From NCBI RefSeq assembly GCF_900155475.1, contig NZ_FXAM01000001.1, forward strand, positions 421,501-485,500: a DNA stretch of 64,000 nucleotides. The letters are read 5' to 3'. The stretch comes from Methylomagnum ishizawai. Its GTDB lineage: Bacteria; Pseudomonadota; Gammaproteobacteria; Methylococcales; Methylococcaceae. Both the position numbers and the translations under genes were made by a program. Position 1 is the first letter of the stretch; each line of letters starts with the position of its first letter. Shown here in pieces: positions 1 to 8,501 of the stretch. The notes beneath the pieces were generated by a model. That model saw nothing but the letters and a program-made list of their open reading frames with translations, did not search any database and was not told the DNA's origin.

Positions 1-271
1 CGCCGAGGTGGAACAGGCCAAGCAGGATACCGAAACCGCTCTGGCGCAAGCACAGGCCGATTTAGATGGCATGGAAAAGGAATTGGGTGATATCGGTGGG
101 GCCTTGAAACAAGCAGGTAAGGCCAATGCCCGCCTAAACCGGCGAATAGGTCAATACCAAACAGATATTAAAGCGATGAAAGCCAAGGTTAAAAAAGGTA
201 ATCCGCAAATCGCCGAACGGGATAGGTTGAAGCGCGAGCTAGCGGCATTGCAGGCGGCGATACCCCGATAA
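1..271 (+). CDS. C-terminal end of a coiled-coil protein (partial)
   Basis: The reading frame is open from the left edge of the window (first full codon at base 2), so only the last 90 or so residues are visible and the true start lies upstream. The visible part is charged and heptad-like, rich in Ala, Gln, Glu, Lys and Leu, with no Pro until the penultimate residue, as expected for a long alpha-helical coiled coil. A GTG at base 8 is probably internal. No enzymatic motif is visible. It is co-directional with the zinc-ribbon/Ppx-like genes that follow and may belong to the same unit. The function is unknown; a membrane-associated or scaffolding role is only a guess. Confidence 0.6.
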   Translation, partial: AEVEQAKQDTETALAQAQADLDGMEKELGDIGGALKQAGKANARLNRRIGQYQTDIKAMKAKVKKGNPQIAERDRLKRELAALQAAIPR

Positions 272-334
272 ATCGGAGTAGTAAGCTAAGCCCGGTCTGG
301 CGGGGTTATGTCGAAAATTGCGAAAGGTGGGCTT

Positions 335-769
335 ATGACGCAGAAAACAGGGCGGTGCAAAAACTACGGCGTCTGCGCCAACGCGGATAGCCGCAAATTA
401 TTGCAGGCCGATGATACCAATTTCATCTGCCCGGAATGCGGAAAAACATTGGTGTTGGTCGCCGATCCCGGCAAAGCCGGGGACGGGCAGGGGTATTGGA
501 TCATCGGCGGCGTGGCGGTGGCGGTTTTGGCCATCGCCGTGGGTGTGGGGTATTTATTACTTTCTCCCGGTAGGCAAGAGCCGATTGTGCCGGCTCCGGT
601 ATCTACGCCAACGCCGGAAAAGCGGGTGGTGGAAGTGCGACCCGAGTCATCGCCGCGATTGGAACCGGACGCAAAGTTAGAGCCAGCTTCGGAGCGAGGC
701 AATTCTATTTGGGAACCTAAGCCTGAGTCCGAGTGGAGGGAAGATTTTCCATCCGTTAAGCGCCGTTAA
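335..769 (+). CDS. zinc-ribbon, single-pass membrane protein
   Basis: This is a 144-residue protein of unknown function. Cys8, Cys14, Cys32 and Cys35 (C-x5-C ... CPEC) form a probable zinc ribbon. A transmembrane helix follows at about residues 57-77, then a Pro/Glu-rich tail likely on the far side of the membrane. I chose ATG 335 because AGGTGG lies just upstream and because the related protein at 3764 begins the same way, three to six residues before its first Cys. An in-frame ATG at 308 would add nine residues. The N-terminal 80 residues match the start of the 3764-5146 protein in architecture and motif (YG-x-C-x2-AD, CPECG). The next gene encodes the matching Ppx-like part, so the two probably act together. 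Confidence 0.7.
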   Translation: MTQKTGRCKNYGVCANADSRKLLQADDTNFICPECGKTLVLVADPGKAGDGQGYWIIGGVAVAVLAIAVGVGYLLLSPGRQEPIVPAPVSTPTPEKRVVEVRPESSPRLEPDAKLEPASERGNSIWEPKPESEWREDFPSVKRR

Positions 770-804
770 GGCTCATTGAAATAAATCTAGCTTGGAGATA
801 GGCC

Positions 805-2307
805 ATGCTGCGTTCGGTAATTTTCTTTGTTAGACCCATATCGCAATTCTTGGTATTCACTTTGTTGATTTTTCAGTACGCGGTTGTGGACTCTGCTTAC
901 GCTGTGGTGATACCTACCGATCCTGAAATTGCCAAGTTTAAGGCTGCATATGGGCGGCTAACTAAACCTGAGCATGTTTCTAGAATTAAAGCGCTGATTG
1001 AGTCTGGTGGCGTTCAATATGAGGGATATAGGCTTATTAGTAAATTGAAAGGTACTGATCAAAGTGAGGTGATTAAACAGGAAAATGAAGATATATTAGA
1101 ATATATAGAATTTATAGCGAAGTATTCTAATCCACCCAGTGATGTGGCTGATGTAGCTAGGAATGTAATAAAGGCATGGGGGATGGAGGAACCATCCGGG
1201 ACTGTGAAGAATCCAGATTTATTTGCTGTTATTGAAGTAGGTGGTAAAGGAGTCAAGGGGTTGCTTGTCAATTTCAATGAAATAGATAAGAGTGAGCAAT
1301 GCCAGAGAAGTGAAGTCGATATGGTAGGCTGCTTGTTCAATCGGGATACTATGATAGAACCGTACAATGTCAATGCGATTGATAAGACAGCCTTCGATGA
1401 AGTCGCGCGGAGCGTCCGTGAAATGATCGAAGCCATGATTAGCGCTAAGGCGCGAGCGGTAGATATTAATAATATTTATATCGTGGGCAGCAGCAGTGTT
1501 GGAAAAATGCCTGAAGAAGATAAGGCTGATTTGAAAAAAAGAATAGAAAAAGAAATAGGTTGGGCAAGAAAAATGGAATTTATAAAATCTAATGATGAGG
1601 CTAGATTAAATGCTGAGGGTATATTGAATATTATTATACCAAATGGTGTTGGTGGTAGAAATAGGGCGGACAAAAAGAAAAAAGTGATAGTTCTGGATGT
1701 TGGCAGCGGAGGCATCGTTGGGTCTTATTACCTAGCTAGCGAACAGGATAGGATCGAGACATTTTCATATCCTTTGGGCGTTAAGCGATACGCTGAGTTC
1801 GTTGAAAACAGCCTTCAGCAAAGCAATGGTGATCCTAATGGCGGTTCGATGAAAAACGACGCTGATTTTCAGGTAAGATCAAATCAAATTATGGAGACGA
1901 AGCTGGAGCCGGAGTTTGCTGAGATTGCGGAGCGGAAGCCGGGAATGAAAAGCCGTAGTAGAGTTTATCTGATTGGGGGGATCAATTGGGCGCTCACGAA
2001 TTTCATGCATTCGGGGGATAGGCGTCGATTCCCTGAGATAAATCCTATAAATATCAAGAAGCTAAGGAAGCTGGCTGTGGATGGTGAGATGGATATTATA
2101 TGTAGAGACACCAGCAATCTCGAGATAAAAAAGAGTTGCGATACTTTCACAACAAGGCAAGTTATTGCAGGAATGGATATATTAAGGGCCTTTGCCAAGG
2201 TGATGGATTTTGAAAAGAAGGATAAAATATTTTTTATTCGGGATGCCTTATTGGTTTGGTCTTTAGGGTATCTTAAAGAAAAATGTATGATGGATGATAA
2301 GTGTTAG
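805..2307 (+). CDS. Ppx/GppA-like (actin-fold) protein, membrane-anchored or exported
   Basis: This 500-residue protein has a hydrophobic N-terminal segment (about 7-33) that could be a signal peptide or anchor. The body resembles the Ppx/GppA (ASKHA, actin-like) fold. A first phosphate-loop-like strand VIEVGGKGVKG is at about 142 and a second, VLDVGSGGIVGSY, at about 297. A helical C-terminal part contains GMDILRAF and RDALLVWSLGYL. It aligns through most of its length with the C-terminal part of the 3764-5146 protein. GGAG precedes the ATG. The gene is strikingly AT-rich (many ATA, AGA and AAT codons) compared with its neighbours, which suggests transfer. Assignment to the Ppx/GppA fold is by motif reading; catalytic activity is not established. 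Confidence 0.7.
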   Translation: MLRSVIFFVRPISQFLVFTLLIFQYAVVDSAYAVVIPTDPEIAKFKAAYGRLTKPEHVSRIKALIESGGVQYEGYRLISKLKGTDQSEVIKQENEDILEYIEFIAKYSNPPSDVADVARNVIKAWGMEEPSGTVKNPDLFAVIEVGGKGVKGLLVNFNEIDKSEQCQRSEVDMVGCLFNRDTMIEPYNVNAIDKTAFDEVARSVREMIEAMISAKARAVDINNIYIVGSSSVGKMPEEDKADLKKRIEKEIGWARKMEFIKSNDEARLNAEGILNIIIPNGVGGRNRADKKKKVIVLDVGSGGIVGSYYLASEQDRIETFSYPLGVKRYAEFVENSLQQSNGDPNGGSMKNDADFQVRSNQIMETKLEPEFAEIAERKPGMKSRSRVYLIGGINWALTNFMHSGDRRRFPEINPINIKKLRKLAVDGEMDIICRDTSNLEIKKSCDTFTTRQVIAGMDILRAFAKVMDFEKKDKIFFIRDALLVWSLGYLKEKCMMDDKC

Positions 2308-2358
2308 TTTGGTTTTTTATCTTATTAATTAGCATGATAAAACTAGGGGAGTTATGAA

Positions 2359-3504
2359 ATGAAAAGGTTGGAATATAATAGATATTTATTAAGGCTGGCC
2401 TGCTTGTCATTATTTTTCACCAACGCCGGATGCAGTGGAATCGGACCTCAAACCGCCTCCGTGCAATCCAGCCAATGGATCGCCTGCTTCTCCACCGAAA
2501 AATTAAAAATCGAAAAACCACCGACCTGTGAACTATCAGCGGTGGCGAAAGCCGAAAAAACCCTGGTTTTTGCCAATGATAAAGCCATCCCCGACGGTTC
2601 GCCGGTATTCGCTATAGGATGGACCGATGGGAGCAGGATGGATAGTTCGCCGGATTACTTCAAAATCCCGGATGCCTATATCAAGTCCAGCAAATACGAA
2701 GGCATGGCCACCACCCCCGACAGGGCATGGGTGATCGCCACCACGGCTTTCGACCGTTTTGATCCAAACAAGCCGGACTGGAACGCTTATAACCGGATTT
2801 TGGCTTGGCCCTCGGATCATCACGATCAACCCCAAGTGCTGATTGGGAAGACGGAACAGGATATCGACCAATTCCGCGAGCAAATCGAAAAAACGGTGGC
2901 AGAGGACGGCAAGAAGCCGGGGTATTTCAAGATCGAAGGGATTGCCGCCATCCCGGCCAAGTCACCTCAGGATAATACCGGTCGCTTGTTATTCGGGATT
3001 CGCGAGTTGGGCGAGAGCTACGATAAATTTAACTATGCCAGAAAATTGGTGGAGGTGGGATATACCATCGCCAACAATCAGATAAGCTTGGGGAGCGACT
3101 ATAAACTCAAATATCAATTCGATGTGTCGCCGGAAGATCAAGCAGCGGGTGTGCCGCAAGCGGTTGGACTTTCCAGCGTCGAGTACGACCCGGCCAATAA
3201 AAGACTTTATTTGTTGACTAGTTTCGAGCAAGGCGAAGAACCTTCCAAGAAACTGGGCGCTTACCTCTGGGTTTTGGATGAAAAAGCTTTGGAAAGCGAA
3301 CCGGGGCAGCAGGCCCATCCAGTTTTGATTAAAGACGCGATTACCGGCAAACCGGTAAAGTTCGCCCATAAGGCCGAAGGTCTCGCGGTTTTGGGCGGTG
3401 ACAGGATCGTGGTCATATTCGACGATGACCGTGTCACGAAATTCGATGGCGAGCCGGACCGGAAATTAAACGAATCCCTGTACCAAGTGATTCAATTGCA
3501 ATGA
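2359..3504 (+). CDS. predicted lipoprotein, possible beta-propeller (DUF3616-like)
   Basis: This is a 381-residue exported protein. The N-terminus has a basic start, a hydrophobic stretch and FTNAGC at residues 20-25, which looks like a lipobox with Cys25 as the lipidated residue. The body has recurring beta-rich phrases such as EGMATTPD, KIEGIAAIP, KAEGLAVLG and RLLFGIRE. These resemble the repeated blades of DUF3616/esterase-like phytase propellers, but I could not confirm the family. AGGGGAG lies 7 bases before ATG 2359. The start is AT-rich and the remainder GC-moderate, intermediate between the AT-rich upstream gene and the rest of the window. It sits between two related Ppx-like genes and may share their function at the cell surface. 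Confidence 0.65.
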   Translation: MKRLEYNRYLLRLACLSLFFTNAGCSGIGPQTASVQSSQWIACFSTEKLKIEKPPTCELSAVAKAEKTLVFANDKAIPDGSPVFAIGWTDGSRMDSSPDYFKIPDAYIKSSKYEGMATTPDRAWVIATTAFDRFDPNKPDWNAYNRILAWPSDHHDQPQVLIGKTEQDIDQFREQIEKTVAEDGKKPGYFKIEGIAAIPAKSPQDNTGRLLFGIRELGESYDKFNYARKLVEVGYTIANNQISLGSDYKLKYQFDVSPEDQAAGVPQAVGLSSVEYDPANKRLYLLTSFEQGEEPSKKLGAYLWVLDEKALESEPGQQAHPVLIKDAITGKPVKFAHKAEGLAVLGGDRIVVIFDDDRVTKFDGEPDRKLNESLYQVIQLQ

Positions 3505-3763
3505 GTTGACAGGCTTGCTGACACACTCCACAAGGATGTGGATCGATTCCCACCGGCCTGTGCCTATCTGATGTTAATCTGCTCACACCTTTCCGCCCCA
3601 TGGCCTTCGCCAAACCTGCTCCATCCAAAACGCCTCCATTTTGTTTTGCCAGGCTTTCCGGTAATGTGAGCCGTTCCATCAACCTTTCCCGATGCTGCGC
3701 TGGTTATTGCCAGGAACGTCCGCCATAGCCCGCGTCGATGCGGAATTCTTTGCGCGAGTCCTC

Positions 3764-5146
3764 ATGGCACCTCAATATCGATGTATCCGTTACGGAACCT
3801 GTGGTCTGGCCGACCAGCGGGTAGTAATTGCTTCCGATACCGGCGATCCTCCCATCTGCCCGGAATGCGGCGCTTCGCTCAAGCCGGAAACGGTCGAATT
3901 CCCCCGACATCCAGCTACCTGGCTGCCCTTGGGAGCCTGGGCCGTCCTACTGGTGGTGGTTTTGGGTGGATTGGTTTGGACCACTTGGGTACCAAAACCG
4001 GAACCGTCCATGGTGTATGGGCAAGGATTGTCCGCCACTGGAAGTGGGGTTTATGGTGGGAGTGGTCTGGGATATGTAAATGGAGCAGAGAAACCCGATA
4101 GTAACCGGAAATTCAATCCCGACCTGTCCGGTTTGATCGAGGTGGCCGGGCCGGAGGTCAGGGCATGGGTGGCCAATTTAGGTAAAGCTTGTTTGAATAG
4201 CCAAGCCGCGATAGGTGCCTGTTTTACCCAATTACCATCGGTGACAATGGGTGCCGCCCCAGACCGGGGGTTGCGGGAGGTTTTGATAGCGGTGGATACG
4301 TTACGGGATCGCTTGGGTACCGGATATTCGGTCGGACCGGAACAAATCCAGGTGGTAGGCCATGAAGGTCTAGGGGCTACGGAAGAAGGTGCTAGGTTGA
4401 AGGCCGGTTTGGAATCCGAATCTGGCGGAGCGGTGAAAATGGATTTCATCGACCGCCAAGAGGTGGCGGCTTTGGCGTTTGCGGCAGCTCTGGAGTTATT
4501 TCCTTTGCCCCATTATAAACCCGAAGATATTGTTTTTCTGGAGGTGGGTAAGAGTGCTTCGTTCGGTGCTTATCGGGCAGCGGGCGAATCCGAGCCTAGG
4601 ACAACCACGTTCGATCTGGAATGGGGTTTTAAGAATTATGCCGACGAGGTGGCTTATCGGGGTTTTGTGGAGGGTTTCGCCCAGGCTTCCAAGCGGTTGG
4701 AAAACGATTTCCTAATGCCGATCGTCCGGGAAATGGTGGAGCGGAAACCCGGTATCATCCATCGCCGTGCCATGTATTTGGCGGGGCAGGGTGTTTGGGC
4801 TGCGGCGATGCTGCTCCATGCCACGCCGGAAATGGGCAAGATCGGTCCACGGGATTTGGAAAAAGCGCGGCGGCGTTTGGCCGAACCGGGGGTATGGCGG
4901 GAGGTTTGCGCCGACAGCCAATATCGTTTCGATGCTTACGCGCAAAGCCTTTGCCAAACCTTGAGCCAGGACGAGGTCTTGGCCGGGATCGATTTGCTGC
5001 GGGCTTTCGCCGAAGAAATGAAGTTCGGGAGCAAGGAAGTCTATGTGCTGCGCGATACCGCCTATCTCTGGCCCTTGGGCTATTTGAAAGCGAGGTATGG
5101 ACTTGCGAAAACGGGCGGTGCCGATAATTTGACCCGGCATGATTAA
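3764..5146 (+). CDS. zinc-ribbon - TM - Ppx/GppA-like fusion protein
   Basis: This 460-residue protein starts with a zinc ribbon (Cys7, Cys13, Cys32, Cys35), followed by a TM helix at about 52-72, a Gly-rich linker and a Ppx/GppA-like domain. It therefore joins in one chain what the 335-769 and 805-2307 genes encode separately. Shared blocks with the 805 gene include NPDL-x3-IEV, RKPG, AGIDLLRAFAEEM and LRDTAYLWPLGYLKA. The phosphate-loop-like strands are altered (LIEVAGPEV and FLEVGKSASFG), with Glu where Ppx proteins have Asp and with lost glycines, so ATP or phosphate binding may be weakened. I prefer ATG 3764 because the Cys motif then begins as in the paralogue; ATG 3692 would add 24 unrelated residues. 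It overlaps potB by 8 bases. Confidence 0.7.
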   Translation: MAPQYRCIRYGTCGLADQRVVIASDTGDPPICPECGASLKPETVEFPRHPATWLPLGAWAVLLVVVLGGLVWTTWVPKPEPSMVYGQGLSATGSGVYGGSGLGYVNGAEKPDSNRKFNPDLSGLIEVAGPEVRAWVANLGKACLNSQAAIGACFTQLPSVTMGAAPDRGLREVLIAVDTLRDRLGTGYSVGPEQIQVVGHEGLGATEEGARLKAGLESESGGAVKMDFIDRQEVAALAFAAALELFPLPHYKPEDIVFLEVGKSASFGAYRAAGESEPRTTTFDLEWGFKNYADEVAYRGFVEGFAQASKRLENDFLMPIVREMVERKPGIIHRRAMYLAGQGVWAAAMLLHATPEMGKIGPRDLEKARRRLAEPGVWREVCADSQYRFDAYAQSLCQTLSQDEVLAGIDLLRAFAEEMKFGSKEVYVLRDTAYLWPLGYLKARYGLAKTGGADNLTRHD

Positions 5147-5999
5147 TCCGCCTGTTTTCCCGATGCGAACCCAACCCCCAATCTTCGCCTATCTCCTCCC
5201 CCTTTGGCTGATCCTTTTCACCTTGCTGCCGCTGCTGATGGTGGTCGCCGTCAGCTTGATGCGCCGCGACGAATCCGGCTTGATCGCGCCGGTTTTCACC
5301 CTCGCCAATTATGCCCGGTTGCTCAATCCGCTCTATCTCAAGGTGTTCGGCCATTCACTGGCGCTGGCGGCGGTGGCGACGACCTTGTGCTTGATTGTCG
5401 GTTATCCCTTCGCCTATCTGTTGTCGCGGGTGCGGGCGGGTTGGCGGCCCGTGCTGTTGACGTGGGTGATCGTACCATTCTGGACCAATTCGCTGGCGCG
5501 GGTCTATGCCATGCGTGGGATGCTCGCCGCCCAGGGGCCGGTGAATACCGGGCTATTGGCGCTGGGCTGGATCGATGAGCCTATCCGCCTGCTCTATACC
5601 GGCCCGGCGGTCGCCATCGGCCTCGTCTACGTCCTGCTGCCGTTCATGGTCCTGCCCTTGTATTCGAGCTTCGAGAAACTCGACCGCCGCCTGATCGAAG
5701 CGGCCCGCGACTTGGGCGCGGGTCGCTTCGCCACCTTTTGGCGGGTGATCGTGCCCTTGACCGCGCCGGGCATCGCGGCGGGGAGCCTTTTGGTGTTTCT
5801 GCCCGCGCTGGGGATGTTCTATGTCACCGATGTGCTGGGCGGGGCGCGGGGGTTGTTGGTCGGCAATTTCCTCAAGGACCAATTCCTCGACGCCCGCGAT
5901 TGGCCGTTCGGGGCCGCCGCCAGCGTTTTGGTGATCGCGCTGTTGTTCGTGTTCTTGGCTTTGTATGGCCGGGTCCGGCGTGGGATCGGCCATGGCTAG
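5139..5999 (+). CDS. potB: spermidine/putrescine ABC transporter permease PotB
   Basis: Inner-membrane permease of a polyamine uptake ABC transporter. The 286-residue protein has about six membrane segments. The cytoplasmic EAA loop is visible as EAARDLGAGRFATFWRVIVP, the site that contacts the ATPase. The FWTNSLARVYA stretch matches the PotB family. ATG 5139 overlaps the stop of the upstream gene; an ATG at 5163 is possible. potC overlaps its 3' end by 8 bases, so the three genes are translationally coupled. No ATPase gene (potA) is adjacent, so the subunit must come from elsewhere. Substrate assignment follows from family resemblance and the PotD neighbour. Confidence 0.88.
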   Translation: MINPPVFPMRTQPPIFAYLLPLWLILFTLLPLLMVVAVSLMRRDESGLIAPVFTLANYARLLNPLYLKVFGHSLALAAVATTLCLIVGYPFAYLLSRVRAGWRPVLLTWVIVPFWTNSLARVYAMRGMLAAQGPVNTGLLALGWIDEPIRLLYTGPAVAIGLVYVLLPFMVLPLYSSFEKLDRRLIEAARDLGAGRFATFWRVIVPLTAPGIAAGSLLVFLPALGMFYVTDVLGGARGLLVGNFLKDQFLDARDWPFGAAASVLVIALLFVFLALYGRVRRGIGHG

Positions 6000-6750
6000 G
6001 GCTTATCTGGCACTGGTCTATGGCTTTTTGTACCTGCCGATGGCTTTGCTGGTGGCGTATTCCTTCAATCCCTCCAAGTACGCCACCCGCTGGGAAGGTT
6101 GGACCTTGGATTGGTACCGCAACCTGGCGCTGGACGATGGCCTCAAGCAAGCCGCGCTGCATTCGCTGACCGTGGCCGGCTGGGCCGCGAGTCTGGGTAC
6201 CGTGGTCGGCAGTTTGGGCGCGGTGGGCCTGTACCGCTACCGCTTCCGGGGGCGGGCGCTGGCCCAGGGTTTGTTGCTGGTGGGCATGATGTCGCCGGAT
6301 ATCGTGGTGGGGGTGTCGCTGCTGGTGTTGTTCATCGCTTTGCGGGTGGAACTGGGATTCTGGACCTTGTTGCTGGCTCATACCGGCTTTTGCCTGCCTT
6401 TCGTCGTGGTCACGGTGCTGTCGCGCTTGCAAGGCTTCGACCGGGGTTTGATCGAAGCGGCCCAGGATTTGGGCGCGGGCGAAACGGCGGCGCTGGCGCG
6501 GGTGGTCCTGCCCTTGTGCCTTCCGGCCATCGCGGCGGGGTGGCTGTTGAGTTTCACCTTGTCGCTGGACGATGTGGTGGTGAGCTTTTTCGTGACCGGG
6601 CCGGAGTTCGAGGTGTTGCCCTTGCGGATTTATTCCATGGTGCGGCTGGGTGTGAAGCCGGAGGTGAACGCGCTGGCGAGTTTGTTGTTCGCGCTGTCCT
6701 TGCTGTTGGTGTCCCTGTCCCAATGCTTGTTGCGCCGGGGGCCGCGATGA
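5992..6750 (+). CDS. potC: spermidine/putrescine ABC transporter permease PotC
   Basis: Second permease of the polyamine transporter, 252 residues with about six membrane helices. FNPSKYATRWEGWTLDWY near the start and EAAQDLGAGETAALARVVLP (the EAA loop) are typical of PotC. LSLDDVVVSFFVTGPEFEVLP is a strong PotC signature. ATG 5992 overlaps the potB stop; an upstream in-frame start at 5965 would lie deep within potB and is less likely. It ends in an ATGA overlap with potD. Confidence 0.9.
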   Translation: MARAYLALVYGFLYLPMALLVAYSFNPSKYATRWEGWTLDWYRNLALDDGLKQAALHSLTVAGWAASLGTVVGSLGAVGLYRYRFRGRALAQGLLLVGMMSPDIVVGVSLLVLFIALRVELGFWTLLLAHTGFCLPFVVVTVLSRLQGFDRGLIEAAQDLGAGETAALARVVLPLCLPAIAAGWLLSFTLSLDDVVVSFFVTGPEFEVLPLRIYSMVRLGVKPEVNALASLLFALSLLLVSLSQCLLRRGPR

Positions 6751-7775
6751 GGCTGTGGCTGGCGCTGTGGTTGGGTGGGTTCGCCGCCGCCGCGCGGGCC
6801 GAGGCGCCAGAACTGCGGGTTTTCAATTGGTCGGATTATCTGCCGGACGAGGTGGTCGAGCGCTTCACAGCGGAAACCGGCATCGCGGTCACGGTGTCCA
6901 CCTACGACAGCAACGAGGCCATGTTCGCCAAGCTCAAGCTGCTGGACGGCAAGGGCTACGATCTGGCGGTGCCCTCGACCTATTTCGTGGACAAACTGCG
7001 GGCGGCGGGTTTGTTGCGGCCTTTGGAGCGGGTCAAGCTGCCGGGGTTCGTCCACCTCGATCCGCGCCATCTCAATCAAGCCTTCGATCCGGGCAATGCC
7101 TACAGCCTGCCGTATCTGTGGGGCACGACCGGGATCGCGGTCGATGCCCGCAAGATCGATCCGGCTTCGGTGGACGGCTGGGCCGACCTGTGGCATCCAA
7201 GGTTCAAAGGCGCGTTGTTGCTGCCCAACGATATGCGCGAGGTGTTCGGTTTGGCCTTGCGGACCTTGGGCCTGTCGGGCAATACCACCGAGCCGCGCCA
7301 GATCGAGGCGGCTTACACCGAACTCCGGGGTTTGATGCCGAATATCCGGCTGTTCAACTCGGACTCGCCCCTGGTGCTGCTGGTTACGGGCGAGATCGAT
7401 ATCGGCGTGGTGTGGAATGGCAACGCCTACCACGCCCGCCGGGAAAACCCCGATATCCGCTATATCTACCCGAAAGAAGGCTGCATCCTGTGGATGGACA
7501 ATTGGGTGATCCCCAAGGGCGCGGAACATCCCGACAACGCCCACCGCCTGCTGGATTTCCTGCTCAGGCCCGAAATCGCGGCCCTCGTCACCGAGAAGAT
7601 TGGTTATGCCTCGCCCAACGCCGAGGCCGTCCGGCGGCTCAAACCGGAACTGCGCGACGATCCGACCGTGTATCCTGGCGAGGCGGTCTTGCGGAAAGGC
7701 GAGTACCAGACCGATATCGGCGACGCGGTCACGCTGTATACCGATTATTGGGAGCGGCTGAAGGCGGGCGAATAG
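6747..7775 (+). CDS. potD: spermidine/putrescine periplasmic binding protein PotD
   Basis: Periplasmic solute-binding protein of the Pot system, 342 residues. An N-terminal signal peptide (to about residue 18, ending AARAEA) precedes the mature LRVFNWSDYLPDEVVERF, a hallmark of the PotD/PotF family. YDLAVPSTYFVDKLR, the NSDSPLVLLVTGEIDIG region and the WMDNWVIPKGA stretch are also family features. ATG 6747 forms a 4-base ATGA overlap with the potC stop. The gene ends 7 bases from the stop of a convergent gene, with no clear terminator between. Confidence 0.9.
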   Translation: MRLWLALWLGGFAAAARAEAPELRVFNWSDYLPDEVVERFTAETGIAVTVSTYDSNEAMFAKLKLLDGKGYDLAVPSTYFVDKLRAAGLLRPLERVKLPGFVHLDPRHLNQAFDPGNAYSLPYLWGTTGIAVDARKIDPASVDGWADLWHPRFKGALLLPNDMREVFGLALRTLGLSGNTTEPRQIEAAYTELRGLMPNIRLFNSDSPLVLLVTGEIDIGVVWNGNAYHARRENPDIRYIYPKEGCILWMDNWVIPKGAEHPDNAHRLLDFLLRPEIAALVTEKIGYASPNAEAVRRLKPELRDDPTVYPGEAVLRKGEYQTDIGDAVTLYTDYWERLKAGE

Positions 7776-7781
7776 GGCCGG

Positions 7782-8204
7782 TCAACGGCTGCGGCGCAGG
7801 GCGGGGCTGTATTCCGGCACGGCGGATTGGAGTTGGTCGGGACCGGATTCGTTGAAGATATAGCGGTGGTGGATGCGCCCATCGGGACCGCGCCCGATAT
7901 GCAGGACCGGGTTGCTCTTGGGCCGGGGCGCGGGGTCGGCAAGGTCCGCCGCCCTGGCTTGCTTGAGGGCGTCGAGCTTGCCCGGTTCCTGGAGCTTGCG
8001 TTCTTGTTGCCGCAACAGCAGCCAGCGCCTGAGTTCCTGGAGGCGCTTTTGTTCGTCCTCGCTGAATACCGGGCTGGCTTGGTCGGGCGCTTTGGGGGCC
8101 TGGATTTCCGGAGCCAGGTCGCCTGGGTCGCTATCGCCGGCCAAGGCCCGCCCCGCCAAGGCCAGCCACCACATCCCCACCCCTATGCCCCGCCGTTTGC
8201 TCAC
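7782..8204 (-). CDS. small exported protein of unknown function
   Basis: This is a 140-residue protein on the minus strand. With the GTG start at 8204 the N-terminus is MSKRRG followed by a short hydrophobic stretch ending ALAGRALAG, a plausible signal peptide. An ATG at 8174 would remove the basic region. The middle is charged and helical (EDEQKRLQELRRWLLLRQQERKLQE), and the end carries VLHIGRGPDGRIHHRYIF. I recognise no family. The antisense frame on the plus strand (7827-8480) is open but lacks protein-like features. The gene runs divergently from the secreted protein at 8502. Confidence 0.55.
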   Translation of the reverse strand: MSKRRGIGVGMWWLALAGRALAGDSDPGDLAPEIQAPKAPDQASPVFSEDEQKRLQELRRWLLLRQQERKLQEPGKLDALKQARAADLADPAPRPKSNPVLHIGRGPDGRIHHRYIFNESGPDQLQSAVPEYSPALRRSR

Positions 8205-8355
8205 AATATCGATCCGGTCGCGCTGAAACCAAGCATGATTGTAGAACGGATGGCGGTCCGGGGCGCGTTAATTTTCCAGGCCGCGTTGTTTTTAGCCGGT
8301 TCCCCGCCGGTATCTCACGTCCCGGAGCCGGCGCTATCCCTGAACGGCAAATTTT

Positions 8356-8370
8356 GGGGCGGTGCTTGCA
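8356..8370 (+). promoter_or_regulatory. possible sigma-54 (-24/-12) promoter
   Basis: GG at 8356-8357 and GC at 8368-8369 are separated by exactly 10 bases, and the -12 element reads CTTGCA. The -24 element (TTGGGG) is only a partial match to TGGCA. It lies about 140 bases upstream of the secreted protein gene at 8502. The rest of the 297-base divergent gap shows nothing else I can name. Confidence 0.35.
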
Positions 8371-8501
8371 AAATTTGGCGCGACCTTCAAAATCTGGTGC
8401 ATAAGAGCCGGTTCCGGGAGGTACTATGGTTTATTTCACCAGTATGCCCGGTAACCTGCTTTTATGTCCTAAATAATTGATTTAATTGAAGAGGCTGTGC
8501 C

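Noticed and set aside
7827-8480. A 217-codon plus-strand ORF after potD
   Set aside because: It lies mostly antisense to a small exported-protein gene with a plausible signal peptide. The end of the frame runs into promoter-like AT-rich sequence and has no ribosome site or motif.
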